Assembly: GCA_934444895.1 (NCBI GenBank)
Contig: CAKSDA010000081.1
Location: 1-7,305, forward strand
DNA length: 7,305 nucleotides
Source: an uncultured Eubacteriales bacterium
GTDB taxonomy: Bacteria > Bacillota > Clostridia > Oscillospirales > Acutalibacteraceae
Direction of reading: 5' to 3'
Position numbers and translations under genes: made by a program. How positions within the stretch are numbered: the first letter of the stretch is position 1; each line of letters opens with the position of its first letter. This document shows, in pieces, positions 1 through 6,300 of the stretch. The notes under the pieces were generated by a model. The model saw only the letters and a program-made list of their open reading frames with translations, did not search any database and had not been told where the DNA came from.

Positions 1-131
1 AGGATGCCGCAAGGCTAACGCCTCGCAAAGACGACAAGCCTAAAAATGCTTAAAGATCGCTGTTTTGGGCAGGTTCGGCTTATCCCTGTTTGCCTAGTGT
101 TACAGTACTTGAACCGAATCACTTTGTTTTT
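1..131 (+). other. GC-richer, hairpin-rich leader or 3' part of an unidentified structured RNA
   Basis: This stretch lies before the mecA-like gene and is clearly richer in G and C than the other spacers here. It has several short complementary segments: AGGC (12-15) with GCCT (20-23) around a TAAC loop, and GGTTCGG (72-78) with CCGAATC (114-120, one G-U pair). GGTTC (72-76) can instead pair with GAACC (111-115), so two exclusive folds are possible. CACT (120-123) can pair with AGTG (137-140), which flanks the mecA Shine-Dalgarno. I compared it from memory with SRP RNA, 6S RNA, tmRNA, RNase P RNA and the common riboswitches and found no convincing match. No reading frame is apparent. It may be the 3' part of an RNA gene beginning left of the window, or a long mRNA leader. 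Confidence 0.3.
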
Positions 132-145
132 AAAGGAGTGTAATT

Positions 146-757
146 ATGACCGTTATAAGCGAGAGTCCGTTATGTTTGAAAATTTTTTTGAACCGCATGG
201 AAGTTAAAAAAATTTTTACAAGTTATGAAAAAATCGAATTTGAAAATCCGGATATAAGGCAGATTATTGACAACCTTTTATCCCTGGCCACTGCCGAATT
301 TGAATTTGAGACCTTCGGCCGCCAGATTGTAGAAGTTTTTAAGGCATATAGCGGAGGTTGCTTGTTAAAATTCACATGCGAGCCCTATGTTTCTGCCTTT
401 GAAAACAAACCGCAAATTAAAAGCATTAAAATCAAACAAGCACGGCACAAAAAGTATTTGTTTTTCTTCAGTGATTTTGAATCGGTTATTTCGGTTTCAA
501 AAAGGCTTCAAAATGAAAGCCACCGGTTCATTTCAGACAGCCTATATCTCATTAATAATAATTATTGCCTGATAACAGAAATTTCATTACTGAATAATAA
601 ATATGCGTTGATATTAAATGAATACGCAGATTTTTCTGCTAAAGGCGCGTTGCTTGCAGACCATGTTGCGGAATACGGCAAATGCATTATAAAAAACGAC
701 GCCGTAAATACAGTTATAAAAAATTTTGTTACCAGAAATAATAAAAAACTTAACTAG
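146..757 (+). CDS. mecA: MecA-like adaptor protein (ClpC adaptor / competence regulator family)
   Basis: The 203-residue protein has the two-part layout of MecA. Residues about 8-78 match the N-terminal substrate-binding domain, with alternating strands, a helix around 37-50 and an 'AYSGGCLLKFT' strand at 67-77. Residues about 103-195 match the C-terminal ClpC-binding domain, with 'FSDFESVISVSKRL' (108-121), 'SLYLINNNYCLI' (132-143) and a closing segment containing 'NEY', 'AEYGK' and 'NDAV' (158-188). In the family, MecA delivers substrates to the ClpCP protease in the cytoplasm and in Bacillus limits competence. The linker is short, so the protein is slightly smaller than Bacillus MecA (about 218 residues). 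AAAGGAG (132-138) sits 7 nt before the ATG, supporting this start. No competence or clp gene is adjacent, so the target is unknown. The assignment rests on remembered family patterns; sequence conservation is modest. Confidence 0.72.
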   Translation: MTVISESPLCLKIFLNRMEVKKIFTSYEKIEFENPDIRQIIDNLLSLATAEFEFETFGRQIVEVFKAYSGGCLLKFTCEPYVSAFENKPQIKSIKIKQARHKKYLFFFSDFESVISVSKRLQNESHRFISDSLYLINNNYCLITEISLLNNKYALILNEYADFSAKGALLADHVAEYGKCIIKNDAVNTVIKNFVTRNNKKLN

Positions 758-798
758 TGTATTAAAAATCTGAAAACCAATAAATTAAAATATATTTT

Positions 799-869
799 AT
801 TTCATTCGCCTTTTGTTTTATATGTTTTTTATTTCATGTTTTTAATTTCATTTACCTTTTGTTTTATAT
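799..869. repeat. Pair of 25-bp direct repeats at the rpe 3' end
   Basis: Positions 799-823 and 845-869 are the same T-rich sequence with 23 of 25 bases identical, starting 46 bp apart. The right copy is coding: on the minus strand it encodes the 'IKQKVNEI' segment near the C terminus of rpe. The left copy lies past the rpe stop codon in the spacer toward mecA. The 46-bp offset is not a multiple of three, so the left copy does not extend the protein. It looks like a small local duplication, although T-rich bias makes some similarity expected. Confidence 0.6.
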
Positions 870-1473
870 CCCCGGACATTAAGTAGCTTCCCATAACAAG
901 AACATTGGCGCCGGCTTCAATTACCATTTTTGAAGTCTCTTTATTTATTCCCCCGTCAACCTCAATATCGTATTTAAGTCCCTTATGGAATTCATATTCC
1001 CTGAGGGCTTTTATTTTTTGGAGCGAAGAATCCATAAATTTTTGGCCACCGAATCCGGGCTCAACAGACATTACAAGAACCATATCAATATACGGAAGAT
1101 ACTTTAAAACCTCTTCAACATCCGTTTTAGGTTTAATTGCCAGACAACAACGCCTGTTAAAATCCTTAATGCAATCAATTGTACCCATTACGTCCGACTC
1201 TGCCTCGTAGTGAAATCCCAAAATGTCGGAACATTTCGCAAATTCCTTAATGTATCTGTGCGGTTTTGAAATCATCAGGTGAGTATCCAGCGTTAAGGGC
1301 GTATTTTTCCTGATAGAGCGTATTATATCAGGTCCGAATGTAATATTCGGCACAAAGTCCCCGTCCATTACATCAAGATGTATCATATCTACATCTGCGT
1401 TTTTAAGAGAATCTAAACACTCTTTTAAATTTAAAAAGTCGGCGTTAAGTATTGATGGTGATATTTTTATCAT
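829..1473 (-). CDS. rpe: Ribulose-phosphate 3-epimerase
   Basis: This cytoplasmic TIM-barrel enzyme interconverts D-ribulose 5-phosphate and D-xylulose 5-phosphate (EC 5.1.3.1) in the non-oxidative pentose phosphate pathway. The 214-residue product has the full set of family motifs: SPSILNADF (5-13), HLDVMDGDFVPNITFG (32-47), DTHLMI (63-68), SVEPGFGGQ (136-144), EVDGGIN (171-177) and the phosphate-binding GS at 195-196. Expected metal ligands and catalytic acids are present: His32, Asp34, His65 and Asp173. Length is normal. An upstream in-frame ATG (1483-1485) adds four residues, but GGAG overlaps that ATG and lies 6 nt before the ATG chosen here. The chosen start also places the conserved SPSIL motif at the usual distance from the N terminus. 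The gene is monocistronic here, convergent with mecA and divergent from dinB, with a strong promoter of its own. Confidence 0.96.
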   Translation of the reverse strand: MIKISPSILNADFLNLKECLDSLKNADVDMIHLDVMDGDFVPNITFGPDIIRSIRKNTPLTLDTHLMISKPHRYIKEFAKCSDILGFHYEAESDVMGTIDCIKDFNRRCCLAIKPKTDVEEVLKYLPYIDMVLVMSVEPGFGGQKFMDSSLQKIKALREYEFHKGLKYDIEVDGGINKETSKMVIEAGANVLVMGSYLMSGDIKQKVNEIKNMK

Positions 1474-1479
1474 AATTTT

Positions 1480-1483
1480 CTCC
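1480..1483 (-). promoter_or_regulatory. rpe ribosome binding site (decides the start)
   Basis: GGAG on the minus strand lies 6 nt before the ATG at 1471-1473. It overlaps the upstream ATG at 1483-1485, which has no Shine-Dalgarno of its own. This favours the shorter protein. Confidence 0.75.
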
Positions 1484-1520
1484 ATATACAGTTAAGTTTA
1501 ATTATACATATCGTATTTAT

Positions 1521-1549
1521 ATTTTAAACCAAATAACTTTCTGTGTCAA
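1521..1549 (-). promoter_or_regulatory. Sigma-A type promoter of rpe
   Basis: On the minus strand TTGACA (1544-1549, perfect -35) is followed after exactly 17 bp by TAAAAT (1521-1526, 5 of 6 for -10). Transcription should begin near 1514, about 40 nt before the rpe start. A further TATAAT (minus strand, 1501-1506) lies downstream but has no good -35. Confidence 0.75.
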
Positions 1550-1661
1550 CGCTCATTTGCAGCCGCATCAGGCTGACACATTTTATAAATATAAATGCAA
1601 GCAAAGTAACAAAAGCAATAAGCAGCCGTACGGTGTTCGACGATAAAAGATTTAAAAACAG

Positions 1662-1706
1662 ATTCTGCTTATTCCTATTTACATATCAAGCAGAAATAAG
1701 CAGAAT
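1662..1706. repeat. 12-bp perfect inverted repeat upstream of dinB
   Basis: ATTCTGCTTATT (1662-1673) is exactly complementary to AATAAGCAGAAT (1695-1706), separated by 21 nt. A third partial copy, AAGCAGAA (1689-1696), directly precedes the right arm, so the left arm has two possible partners. The element ends 8 bp before the dinB -35 box. The rpe and dinB transcripts both start outside it and run away from it, so it may be a protein-binding site, or a terminator or hairpin of a small transcript not otherwise seen. On the minus strand it is followed by a moderately T-rich run. The rest of the 1550-1713 interval holds a small CAGCC/GGCTG hairpin (1560-1575), the palindrome CCGTACGG near 1627-1634, and nothing I can identify as a gene. 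Confidence 0.6.
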
Positions 1707-1713
1707 AAAATAC

Positions 1714-1742
1714 TTGAAAAAGTAAATAAAATAGTATATAAT
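1714..1742 (+). promoter_or_regulatory. Sigma-A type promoter of dinB
   Basis: TTGAAA (1714-1719, 5 of 6 for -35) and TATAAT (1737-1742, perfect -10) are separated by 17 bp. The expected start of transcription is near 1749, about 30 nt before the dinB coding region and directly at the left edge of the LexA box. Confidence 0.8.
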
Positions 1743-1751
1743 ATATTATCA

Positions 1752-1765
1752 GGAACATCTGTTCC
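1752..1765 (+). promoter_or_regulatory. LexA (SOS) operator of dinB
   Basis: GGAACATCTGTTCC has perfect 6-bp arms (GGAACA and TGTTCC) around TC and fits the Gram-positive LexA/DinR core GAAC-N4-GTTC. It covers roughly +3 to +16 of the predicted dinB transcript, so bound LexA would block initiation or early elongation. This is direct sequence support for DNA-damage induction of the polymerase gene. Confidence 0.85.
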
Positions 1766-1772
1766 AATTTTT

Positions 1773-1778
1773 GGGAGG
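1773..1778 (+). promoter_or_regulatory. dinB ribosome binding site with unusual start spacing
   Basis: GGGAGG is a strong Shine-Dalgarno, but it touches the first in-frame GTG (1779-1781) with no spacer. Normal spacing would point to codons at 1785-1790. In-frame choices there are GTA (1785-1787) and ACG (1788-1790); no ATG, GTG or TTG is available in frame. Confidence 0.65.
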
Positions 1779-3008
1779 GTGATTGTAACGGATAGAGTAA
1801 TTTTACACTGTGATCTGAATAACTTTTTTGCTTCAGCTTCGATCACTCAAAATCCCTCACTGAAACTTTTGCCCGTTGCGGTATGCGGAGATACGGAAAA
1901 AAGGCACGGTATTGTTTTGGCAAAAAACAATATTGCAAAAAAATACGGAGTTAAAACCGCCGAAGCAATCTGGGAAGCAAAACTTAAATGTCCGGAGCTT
2001 GTAACCGTAAGTCCTAATTACAGTCTTTATAAAAAATTTTCAAACATGGCAAAGGAAATATATTTAGGCTATTCCGACAAGGTGGAACCATTTGGCATAG
2101 ATGAGTGTTGGGTTGATATTTCAAACCGCGGCGTCACATATGAAACCGGAGTAAAAACAGCAAACGAAATTAGGGAAAAAATAAAGTCATATATCGGAAT
2201 TACTGTTTCGGTAGGCGTAAGTTTTAACAAGACCTTTGCAAAACTCGGATCCGATTTAAAAAAGCCGGATGCGGTTACGCTTATAAGCCCTGAAAATTTT
2301 AAGGAGAAAATTTGGCCGCTTAAATGTTCAGATATGATTATGGTGGGAAAATCAACCGAAGCTTCATTAAAATCTCTGGGAATTTTTTCTATAGGAGATT
2401 TGGCTGCTGCCGATGAGCGGGCGCTTATTAAAAAGCTCGGCAAAAACGGCAGACTTTTAAAAAAAATAGCAATGGGCGAAGACGACGGAAATGTTTCTGT
2501 GTTCAGTAATATTGCGCCGCCTAAAAGTATTAGCCATTCCGAAACCTCCGAAAAAGATCTTACCACATATGAAGAAATATTTTCTTCCATGCTAAAATTT
2601 TCGGAAAATATATGTGAAAGCCTGAAGAAGCATCGGCTTATGGCTAAAACGGTTTCTATACATCTTCTTACAAATGATTTTCAAAAGAAAGAGGTTCAAG
2701 CTCCGCTTGATTTTCCGACAGATATTTCAGCCGTTATAGCCGAAAAAGCAATGCAGCTTTTTAAATCCAAATTTACACTGAAAAAGCCTTTCAGAGCCGT
2801 CGGTGTACGCGTTACGGGTCTTGAGCCTTATAATTCGGCTGCCAAACAACTAAACCTTTTTGACAATGAGGAAAGAATACAAACTCTTGAAACCATTGAA
2901 GATAACATAATAAACATACGGAGCAAATACGGTAAAGATTCACTAAAAAGGGCTGTTTGCATTAAGCCTTCCGCAAAAAAGCCCGGATCTGATAGTAAAA
3001 AACGGTAA
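1779..3008 (+). CDS. dinB: DNA polymerase IV (Y-family translesion polymerase)
   Basis: The product (409 codons from the GTG) is an error-prone polymerase that copies past damaged bases. Palm and finger motifs are clear: HCDLNNFFAS (10-19) with catalytic Asp12 and probable steric gate Phe17, then FGIDECWVD (105-113) with catalytic Asp108 and Glu109, and VGVSFNKTFAKLGSDLKKP (145-163). A helix-hairpin-helix thumb region spans about 195-222. The little finger covers about 248-350. QLNLF (357-361) is a good beta-clamp-binding motif. The Glu that usually follows the steric gate region (SVE) is replaced (SAS, 19-21). Family members usually begin M-x-R-V-I-L-H-C-D, which would put the start at the ACG codon 1788-1790; the GTG at 1779 is the only standard start upstream but is jammed against the Shine-Dalgarno. 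The promoter carries a LexA box. nth follows 106 bp downstream in the same direction. Confidence 0.94.
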   Translation: MIVTDRVILHCDLNNFFASASITQNPSLKLLPVAVCGDTEKRHGIVLAKNNIAKKYGVKTAEAIWEAKLKCPELVTVSPNYSLYKKFSNMAKEIYLGYSDKVEPFGIDECWVDISNRGVTYETGVKTANEIREKIKSYIGITVSVGVSFNKTFAKLGSDLKKPDAVTLISPENFKEKIWPLKCSDMIMVGKSTEASLKSLGIFSIGDLAAADERALIKKLGKNGRLLKKIAMGEDDGNVSVFSNIAPPKSISHSETSEKDLTTYEEIFSSMLKFSENICESLKKHRLMAKTVSIHLLTNDFQKKEVQAPLDFPTDISAVIAEKAMQLFKSKFTLKKPFRAVGVRVTGLEPYNSAAKQLNLFDNEERIQTLETIEDNIINIRSKYGKDSLKRAVCIKPSAKKPGSDSKKR

Positions 3009-3034
3009 TCCTTATATCTAATTTTTTATTTTAT

Positions 3035-3065
3035 TTATGTAATTTTTTGTATTAATTATGTAATT
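3035..3065. repeat. Two 10-bp direct repeats upstream of nth
   Basis: TTATGTAATT occurs at 3035-3044 and 3056-3065, 21 bp apart (two helical turns), ending 2 bp before the nth -35 box. A partial third copy TTATGT is at 3085-3090 in the spacer. This could be an operator or just AT-rich chance. I see no stable terminator between dinB and nth, so some read-through from dinB is possible. Confidence 0.35.
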
Positions 3066-3067
3066 GC

Positions 3068-3096
3068 TTGTCGGAAGTTTGAATTTATGTTATACT
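3068..3096 (+). promoter_or_regulatory. Probable promoter of nth (extended -10)
   Basis: TATACT (3091-3096) is preceded by a TGT triplet, giving an extended -10, and lies 17 bp after TTGTCG (3068-3073, 4 of 6 for -35). Transcription would start about 12 nt before the nth ATG, leaving a very short leader. No LexA box is visible here. Confidence 0.6.
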
Positions 3097-3114
3097 GTTT
3101 TTTGGTGATATACT

Positions 3115-3753
3115 ATGACGGAAAGAAAAAAGAAGGAAAACATAAGCATTATTATAAGTGCATTTGAAAAAGAGTATCCGGACGCTAAATGCTCGCTTAA
3201 TTCTAAAAACGCTTTTCAACTGCTTGTTGCTACGCGGCTTTCGGCGCAGTGTACCGACTTAAGGGTTAATATAGTAACACCCGGTCTTTTTAAAAAATTT
3301 TCAACTCCGTTAGATTTTGCAAATGCCGATGTTTGTGAAATTGAAGAATATATTAAATCGTGCGGACTTTATCACACAAAAGCCAAAGATCTGGTGGCTC
3401 TGGGAAAAGCTTTGTGCGAAAATTTTAACGGACAGGTTCCGGACAATATTAAAGATCTTACATCGCTTCCCGGAATCGGAAGAAAAACCGCCAATCTTAT
3501 TATGGGAGATGTCTATAAAAAGCCCGCCGTTGTTGTGGATACCCATTTTATAAGGCTAAGCAACCGAATGGGGTTTGTTAAAACAAAAGATCCTAAGAAA
3601 ATAGAAATCGAAATGCTTAAAATACTGCCTCCGCAAAAATCAAGCGATTTTTGTCACAGAATAGTTCAGCACGGGAGAGCCGTATGTACCGCGCGAAATC
3701 CAATGTGCGAAAATTGTTGTATCAAGGATGTTTGCGAAAAAATAATAAAATAG
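3115..3753 (+). CDS. nth: Endonuclease III (DNA glycosylase / AP lyase)
   Basis: This base-excision repair enzyme removes oxidised pyrimidines and cleaves at abasic sites. The 212-residue length matches the family. Visible features are the LSAQCTD motif (42-48), a helix-hairpin-helix with LPGIGRKTA (118-126) carrying catalytic Lys124, and VVDTHFIRLSNRMG (140-153) carrying catalytic Asp142. The C-terminal 4Fe-4S ligands follow the standard C-x6-C-x2-C-x5-C spacing (Cys191, 198, 201, 207), with an additional Cys202. The ATG is preceded by GGTGA with 6-nt spacing. It follows dinB on the same strand and converges on secA2. The two neighbours form a repair pair, although separate promoters suggest separate control, with only dinB showing an SOS operator. 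Confidence 0.97.
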   Translation: MTERKKKENISIIISAFEKEYPDAKCSLNSKNAFQLLVATRLSAQCTDLRVNIVTPGLFKKFSTPLDFANADVCEIEEYIKSCGLYHTKAKDLVALGKALCENFNGQVPDNIKDLTSLPGIGRKTANLIMGDVYKKPAVVVDTHFIRLSNRMGFVKTKDPKKIEIEMLKILPPQKSSDFCHRIVQHGRAVCTARNPMCENCCIKDVCEKIIK

Positions 3754-3775
3754 CTTAAAAAGCAAACTTCTTTTA

Positions 3776-3806
3776 ATGCTTTTAAATATAAAAAACTAAA
3801 AAGCAT
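3776..3806. repeat. 8-bp stem inverted repeat after nth
   Basis: ATGCTTTT (3776-3783) pairs exactly with AAAAGCAT (3799-3806) around a 15-nt AT loop. AAAAGCAT recurs in the same spacer at about 3856-3863. No T-run follows on either strand, so it is a weak terminator at best; it might protect the 3' end of the nth mRNA. Confidence 0.4.
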
Positions 3807-3865
3807 CCAATTAAAAAAATAATTAAACCATCAAATCCTAAAATCTTTAAAATGAAAAGCATAGC

Positions 3866-3892
3866 GCGGCTCTTTTTTTAAAAAAGAGTCGC
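3866..3892. terminator. Probable shared terminator hairpin between nth and secA2
   Basis: An 11-bp stem is formed by GCGGCTCTTTT and its partner ending in GAGTCGC, with one G-U pair and a 5-nt loop. It lies in the spacer of two convergent genes and is the only GC-containing strong hairpin there. The following bases on the plus strand are T-rich but interrupted (CCTTTTAAAAG then a run of T). On the minus strand the U-tract is poor. The stem is GC-rich at its base and A/T at the tip, so the assignment is reasonable rather than certain. Confidence 0.5.
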
Positions 3893-3942
3893 ACCTTTTA
3901 AAAGTTTTTTAGCTTATTATTTTTCAAAAAGCTTTTAATTTA

Positions 3943-6237
3943 TTATTTGTTTTTTCTTCGGTTTAAAAATCTTTCAAGTCTGTCTCCTAAAGATAGGGCG
4001 GACTTTATTTTTTTGCTTATCATACTCATAAGTTCCGGCAAATGGCTGAACTGATCGGCAGAATCGTCAACCATATATGTCCATGTTCCGGTAGCTCCGA
4101 TAAGTCCTGCTTTGTTCATATCAATACCGTCTTTTGTAACTTCAAATTCCTTTATTGAACGAAGCACATCAAATCTTATATCATCATTCATCTCATCAAA
4201 AGCGGTTATAGCTTCACGGTTAAATTCATCAAACGGATTTTTGCCGGCAACTATTGTAAGGTGAATTCCGCTTTTTACCTCTTCCATAGCTTCAAGATAG
4301 GCCGCAAAATGCTGATTAATATAATAAAGCAGTAAAGTTCTTTCAGCCTTTTCTATTCCTTCTATTGTGGCAGTTTTTTCAAGCTCCAAATAATAATCAA
4401 AGTCGTTTTTCTTTAAGATATCCGGAGTTACCTCACCGTTTAAAATCTGCATGCGATACTTGCTTAACAACTGCCTTTGATGTTCAATAATATAGGAATA
4501 TTTTTTAAGGGTATATCTTGCTTCGGCCTCGTTGCCTTCCAATGTTTTTTGCGCGCTGCGAACAAGAGCAAACTTTTCCTTTTCCGAAAGCTTTTTACCC
4601 TCCTTTTCCTCTTCTTCAAAAAAAGGAGCTATTGTTTCATCCTCAAGACTTATAAAGAATTTGCTTTGTCCTATATCGCCCTGACGCCCGGCGCGTCCGC
4701 GAAGCTGATTATCAATTCTGCGGCTTCGGTTTATAGAGGTGCTTATAACATATAGTCCCCCTACGGAAGAAACAAAATCTTTTTCGCTTTCATCTTCTCC
4801 GCCGAGTTTGATATCAACTCCCCTGCCCGCCATGTTGGTAGACACAGTTACACTATACGGCTTTCCGGCATTTTTTATTATTTCGGCCTCATACTCGTTG
4901 TTTCTGGCATTTAAAATACTGCTTGAAATACTAAGCTCTTTAAGCGCATTATAAAGCTTTTCGGATTCAAATACACTTGCGGTTCCAACCAAAACAGGCT
5001 GTCCTTTTTTGTTTGCATTTTGAATTTCATTAATTACCGCATTATCTCTGTCCTCATTTGTTAAAAACACTTCGTCCGGCAAGTCTTCTCTGATGCAAGG
5101 CGTGTGAGGCTCTATAACAACAGTGCGAATATGATAAGTGCTTTCAAACTCATCTGCCGATGTATAAGCTGTTCCTGTCATTCCACAAAGCGAATCATAC
5201 TGTTCCATAAATGCGCCAATTGTCATAGTGCAATAAATTTTTGTGTTAATATTATCGGTTATTCCTTCCTTTGCTTCTACAAAGCGATGCAGAGAATTCG
5301 GAAATTTTCTGTTAACCGCAATTCTCCCGGTAGATTCATCAATAACCGCTATTTTACCGTCTTTAACAATATAATCTTTATCCTTTTTCAGCATAAACAA
5401 AGCAGAAAGGGCTGTATTTATCCCTGCAAGCAACGCCGAATTTTCATCACTGTATAAATTAGAAACCAAAAAACTGTTCTCCAACTTTTCAATTCCGCTG
5501 TCATTAAGCCAAATTTGATTTTCCTGTTCATCGGTATCATAATCGTCCGGAGTGAGTTTTGATACTATATCTGTGATTTTTTTCTCGTCGGCAGACCCAT
5601 CTTCGGATTTTCCGGCAAGAACCAGAGGTATGCTTGCTTCATCGATTAAAATAGAGTCCGCTTCGTCAACTATTGCAACATCAAATTTTCCGCCTACAAG
5701 ATTTTCTTTGTCGGTAACAATGAAGTTCCTTATACAGTCATATCCGGCTTCTCTTGCCGATACATAAAGAATCTGCGCATCATATGCTTTTTTGCGTTTT
5801 TCTATATCCGTATTTTCAGTGACATATGATGATGAAATGTTAAAAAAGTCAAAAATTTCTTTATTATCGGTTGCGTCGCGTTTTGCAAGGTAGTCATTAA
5901 AAACCAATATATGCACCTTGCGGCCGGATTTAGCATATAAAACGGCCGCGACAACCGCTGCAAGAGTTTTTCCCTCGCCCGTAGGAAGTTCGGCAATGTT
6001 TCCTCCGAAAAGCGCAGCAGCAGTAGCAAGCTGACAATCAAACAGTCTGAGGCCTTTTTTTCTGTATATAACTTCAGAAACAACAGCGGCAAGCACTGTG
6101 GGCCCGGATGTTTCATCATTAAAAACATCCAAAAGCTCTCTGTTATTGTAATTAGTAAAATCATGATTTGAAGCGATTTCTGCAAAATCAGAATATCTTT
6201 TTTTCAGAGAAGACAAGGATACATACTTTTCCTTCAT
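3943..6237 (-). CDS. secA2: Divergent SecA-type protein translocase ATPase (SecA2-like)
   Basis: The 764-residue product is a SecA-family motor that would drive protein export at the membrane. Motor motifs are intact: Walker A LPTGEGKT (84-91), FNDYLAKRD (113-121), DEAD box IVDEADSILIDEA (189-201), GRIAVNRKF (304-312), CGMTGTA (351-357), TNMAGRGVD (467-475) and QLRGRAGRQGD (511-521). A preprotein-binding domain fits between about 208 and 340. The helical scaffold is recognisable around 640-680 (EEVKSGIHL, then NPFDEFNREA), but the usual WxxH is not seen. Residues about 685-764 differ from housekeeping SecA: there is no C-x-C...CH/C zinc tail, and instead a segment with ATGTWTYMVDD (715-725) and a basic end. 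This suggests an accessory SecA. No secY2 or obvious substrate is adjacent. An upstream in-frame ATG (6253-6255) adds six residues but overlaps the GGAGG; the later ATG is preferred. Confidence 0.88.
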   Translation of the reverse strand: MKEKYVSLSSLKKRYSDFAEIASNHDFTNYNNRELLDVFNDETSGPTVLAAVVSEVIYRKKGLRLFDCQLATAAALFGGNIAELPTGEGKTLAAVVAAVLYAKSGRKVHILVFNDYLAKRDATDNKEIFDFFNISSSYVTENTDIEKRKKAYDAQILYVSAREAGYDCIRNFIVTDKENLVGGKFDVAIVDEADSILIDEASIPLVLAGKSEDGSADEKKITDIVSKLTPDDYDTDEQENQIWLNDSGIEKLENSFLVSNLYSDENSALLAGINTALSALFMLKKDKDYIVKDGKIAVIDESTGRIAVNRKFPNSLHRFVEAKEGITDNINTKIYCTMTIGAFMEQYDSLCGMTGTAYTSADEFESTYHIRTVVIEPHTPCIREDLPDEVFLTNEDRDNAVINEIQNANKKGQPVLVGTASVFESEKLYNALKELSISSSILNARNNEYEAEIIKNAGKPYSVTVSTNMAGRGVDIKLGGEDESEKDFVSSVGGLYVISTSINRSRRIDNQLRGRAGRQGDIGQSKFFISLEDETIAPFFEEEEKEGKKLSEKEKFALVRSAQKTLEGNEAEARYTLKKYSYIIEHQRQLLSKYRMQILNGEVTPDILKKNDFDYYLELEKTATIEGIEKAERTLLLYYINQHFAAYLEAMEEVKSGIHLTIVAGKNPFDEFNREAITAFDEMNDDIRFDVLRSIKEFEVTKDGIDMNKAGLIGATGTWTYMVDDSADQFSHLPELMSMISKKIKSALSLGDRLERFLNRRKNK

Positions 6238-6248
6238 GTTTTTTAAAA

Positions 6249-6253
6249 CCTCC
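6249..6253 (-). promoter_or_regulatory. secA2 ribosome binding site
   Basis: GGAGG on the minus strand lies 11 nt before the ATG at 6235-6237 and overlaps the upstream ATG (6253-6255). No Shine-Dalgarno precedes the upstream ATG. The spacing is slightly long, so the start remains somewhat uncertain. Confidence 0.55.
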
Positions 6254-6300
6254 ATACGCTTTCAAAACGGCACCTATTGCCATTGTAAAATTAATATGTT

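Noticed and set aside
1..120. SRP RNA, 6S RNA, RNase P RNA or riboswitch at the left edge
   Set aside because: Short resemblances (for example TGCCGCAAGG to part of SRP RNA, TTCGGCTTAT to the RNase P 3' end) were not backed by the rest of the conserved cores.
787..798. AAAATATATTTT palindrome as a terminator between mecA and rpe
   Set aside because: It is pure A/T, too weak as an intrinsic terminator stem and expected by chance in this AT-rich spacer.
905..1210. A 101-codon plus-strand frame opposite rpe
   Set aside because: It is antisense to conserved rpe motifs and has no Shine-Dalgarno or recognisable domain.
1543..1725. A 60-codon plus-strand reading frame with a GTG start in the rpe/dinB spacer
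   Set aside because: It has no ribosome binding site, overlaps the rpe -35 and the dinB -35, contains the inverted repeat, and its composition does not resemble a protein.
2069..2590. A 173-codon minus-strand frame inside dinB
   Set aside because: It lies wholly antisense to a clearly coding dinB and has no family resemblance, so it is a codon-bias shadow.
5802..6185. A 127-codon minus-strand frame overlapping the start of secA2 in another frame
   Set aside because: The secA2 frame carries the conserved motifs here; this alternative has none.
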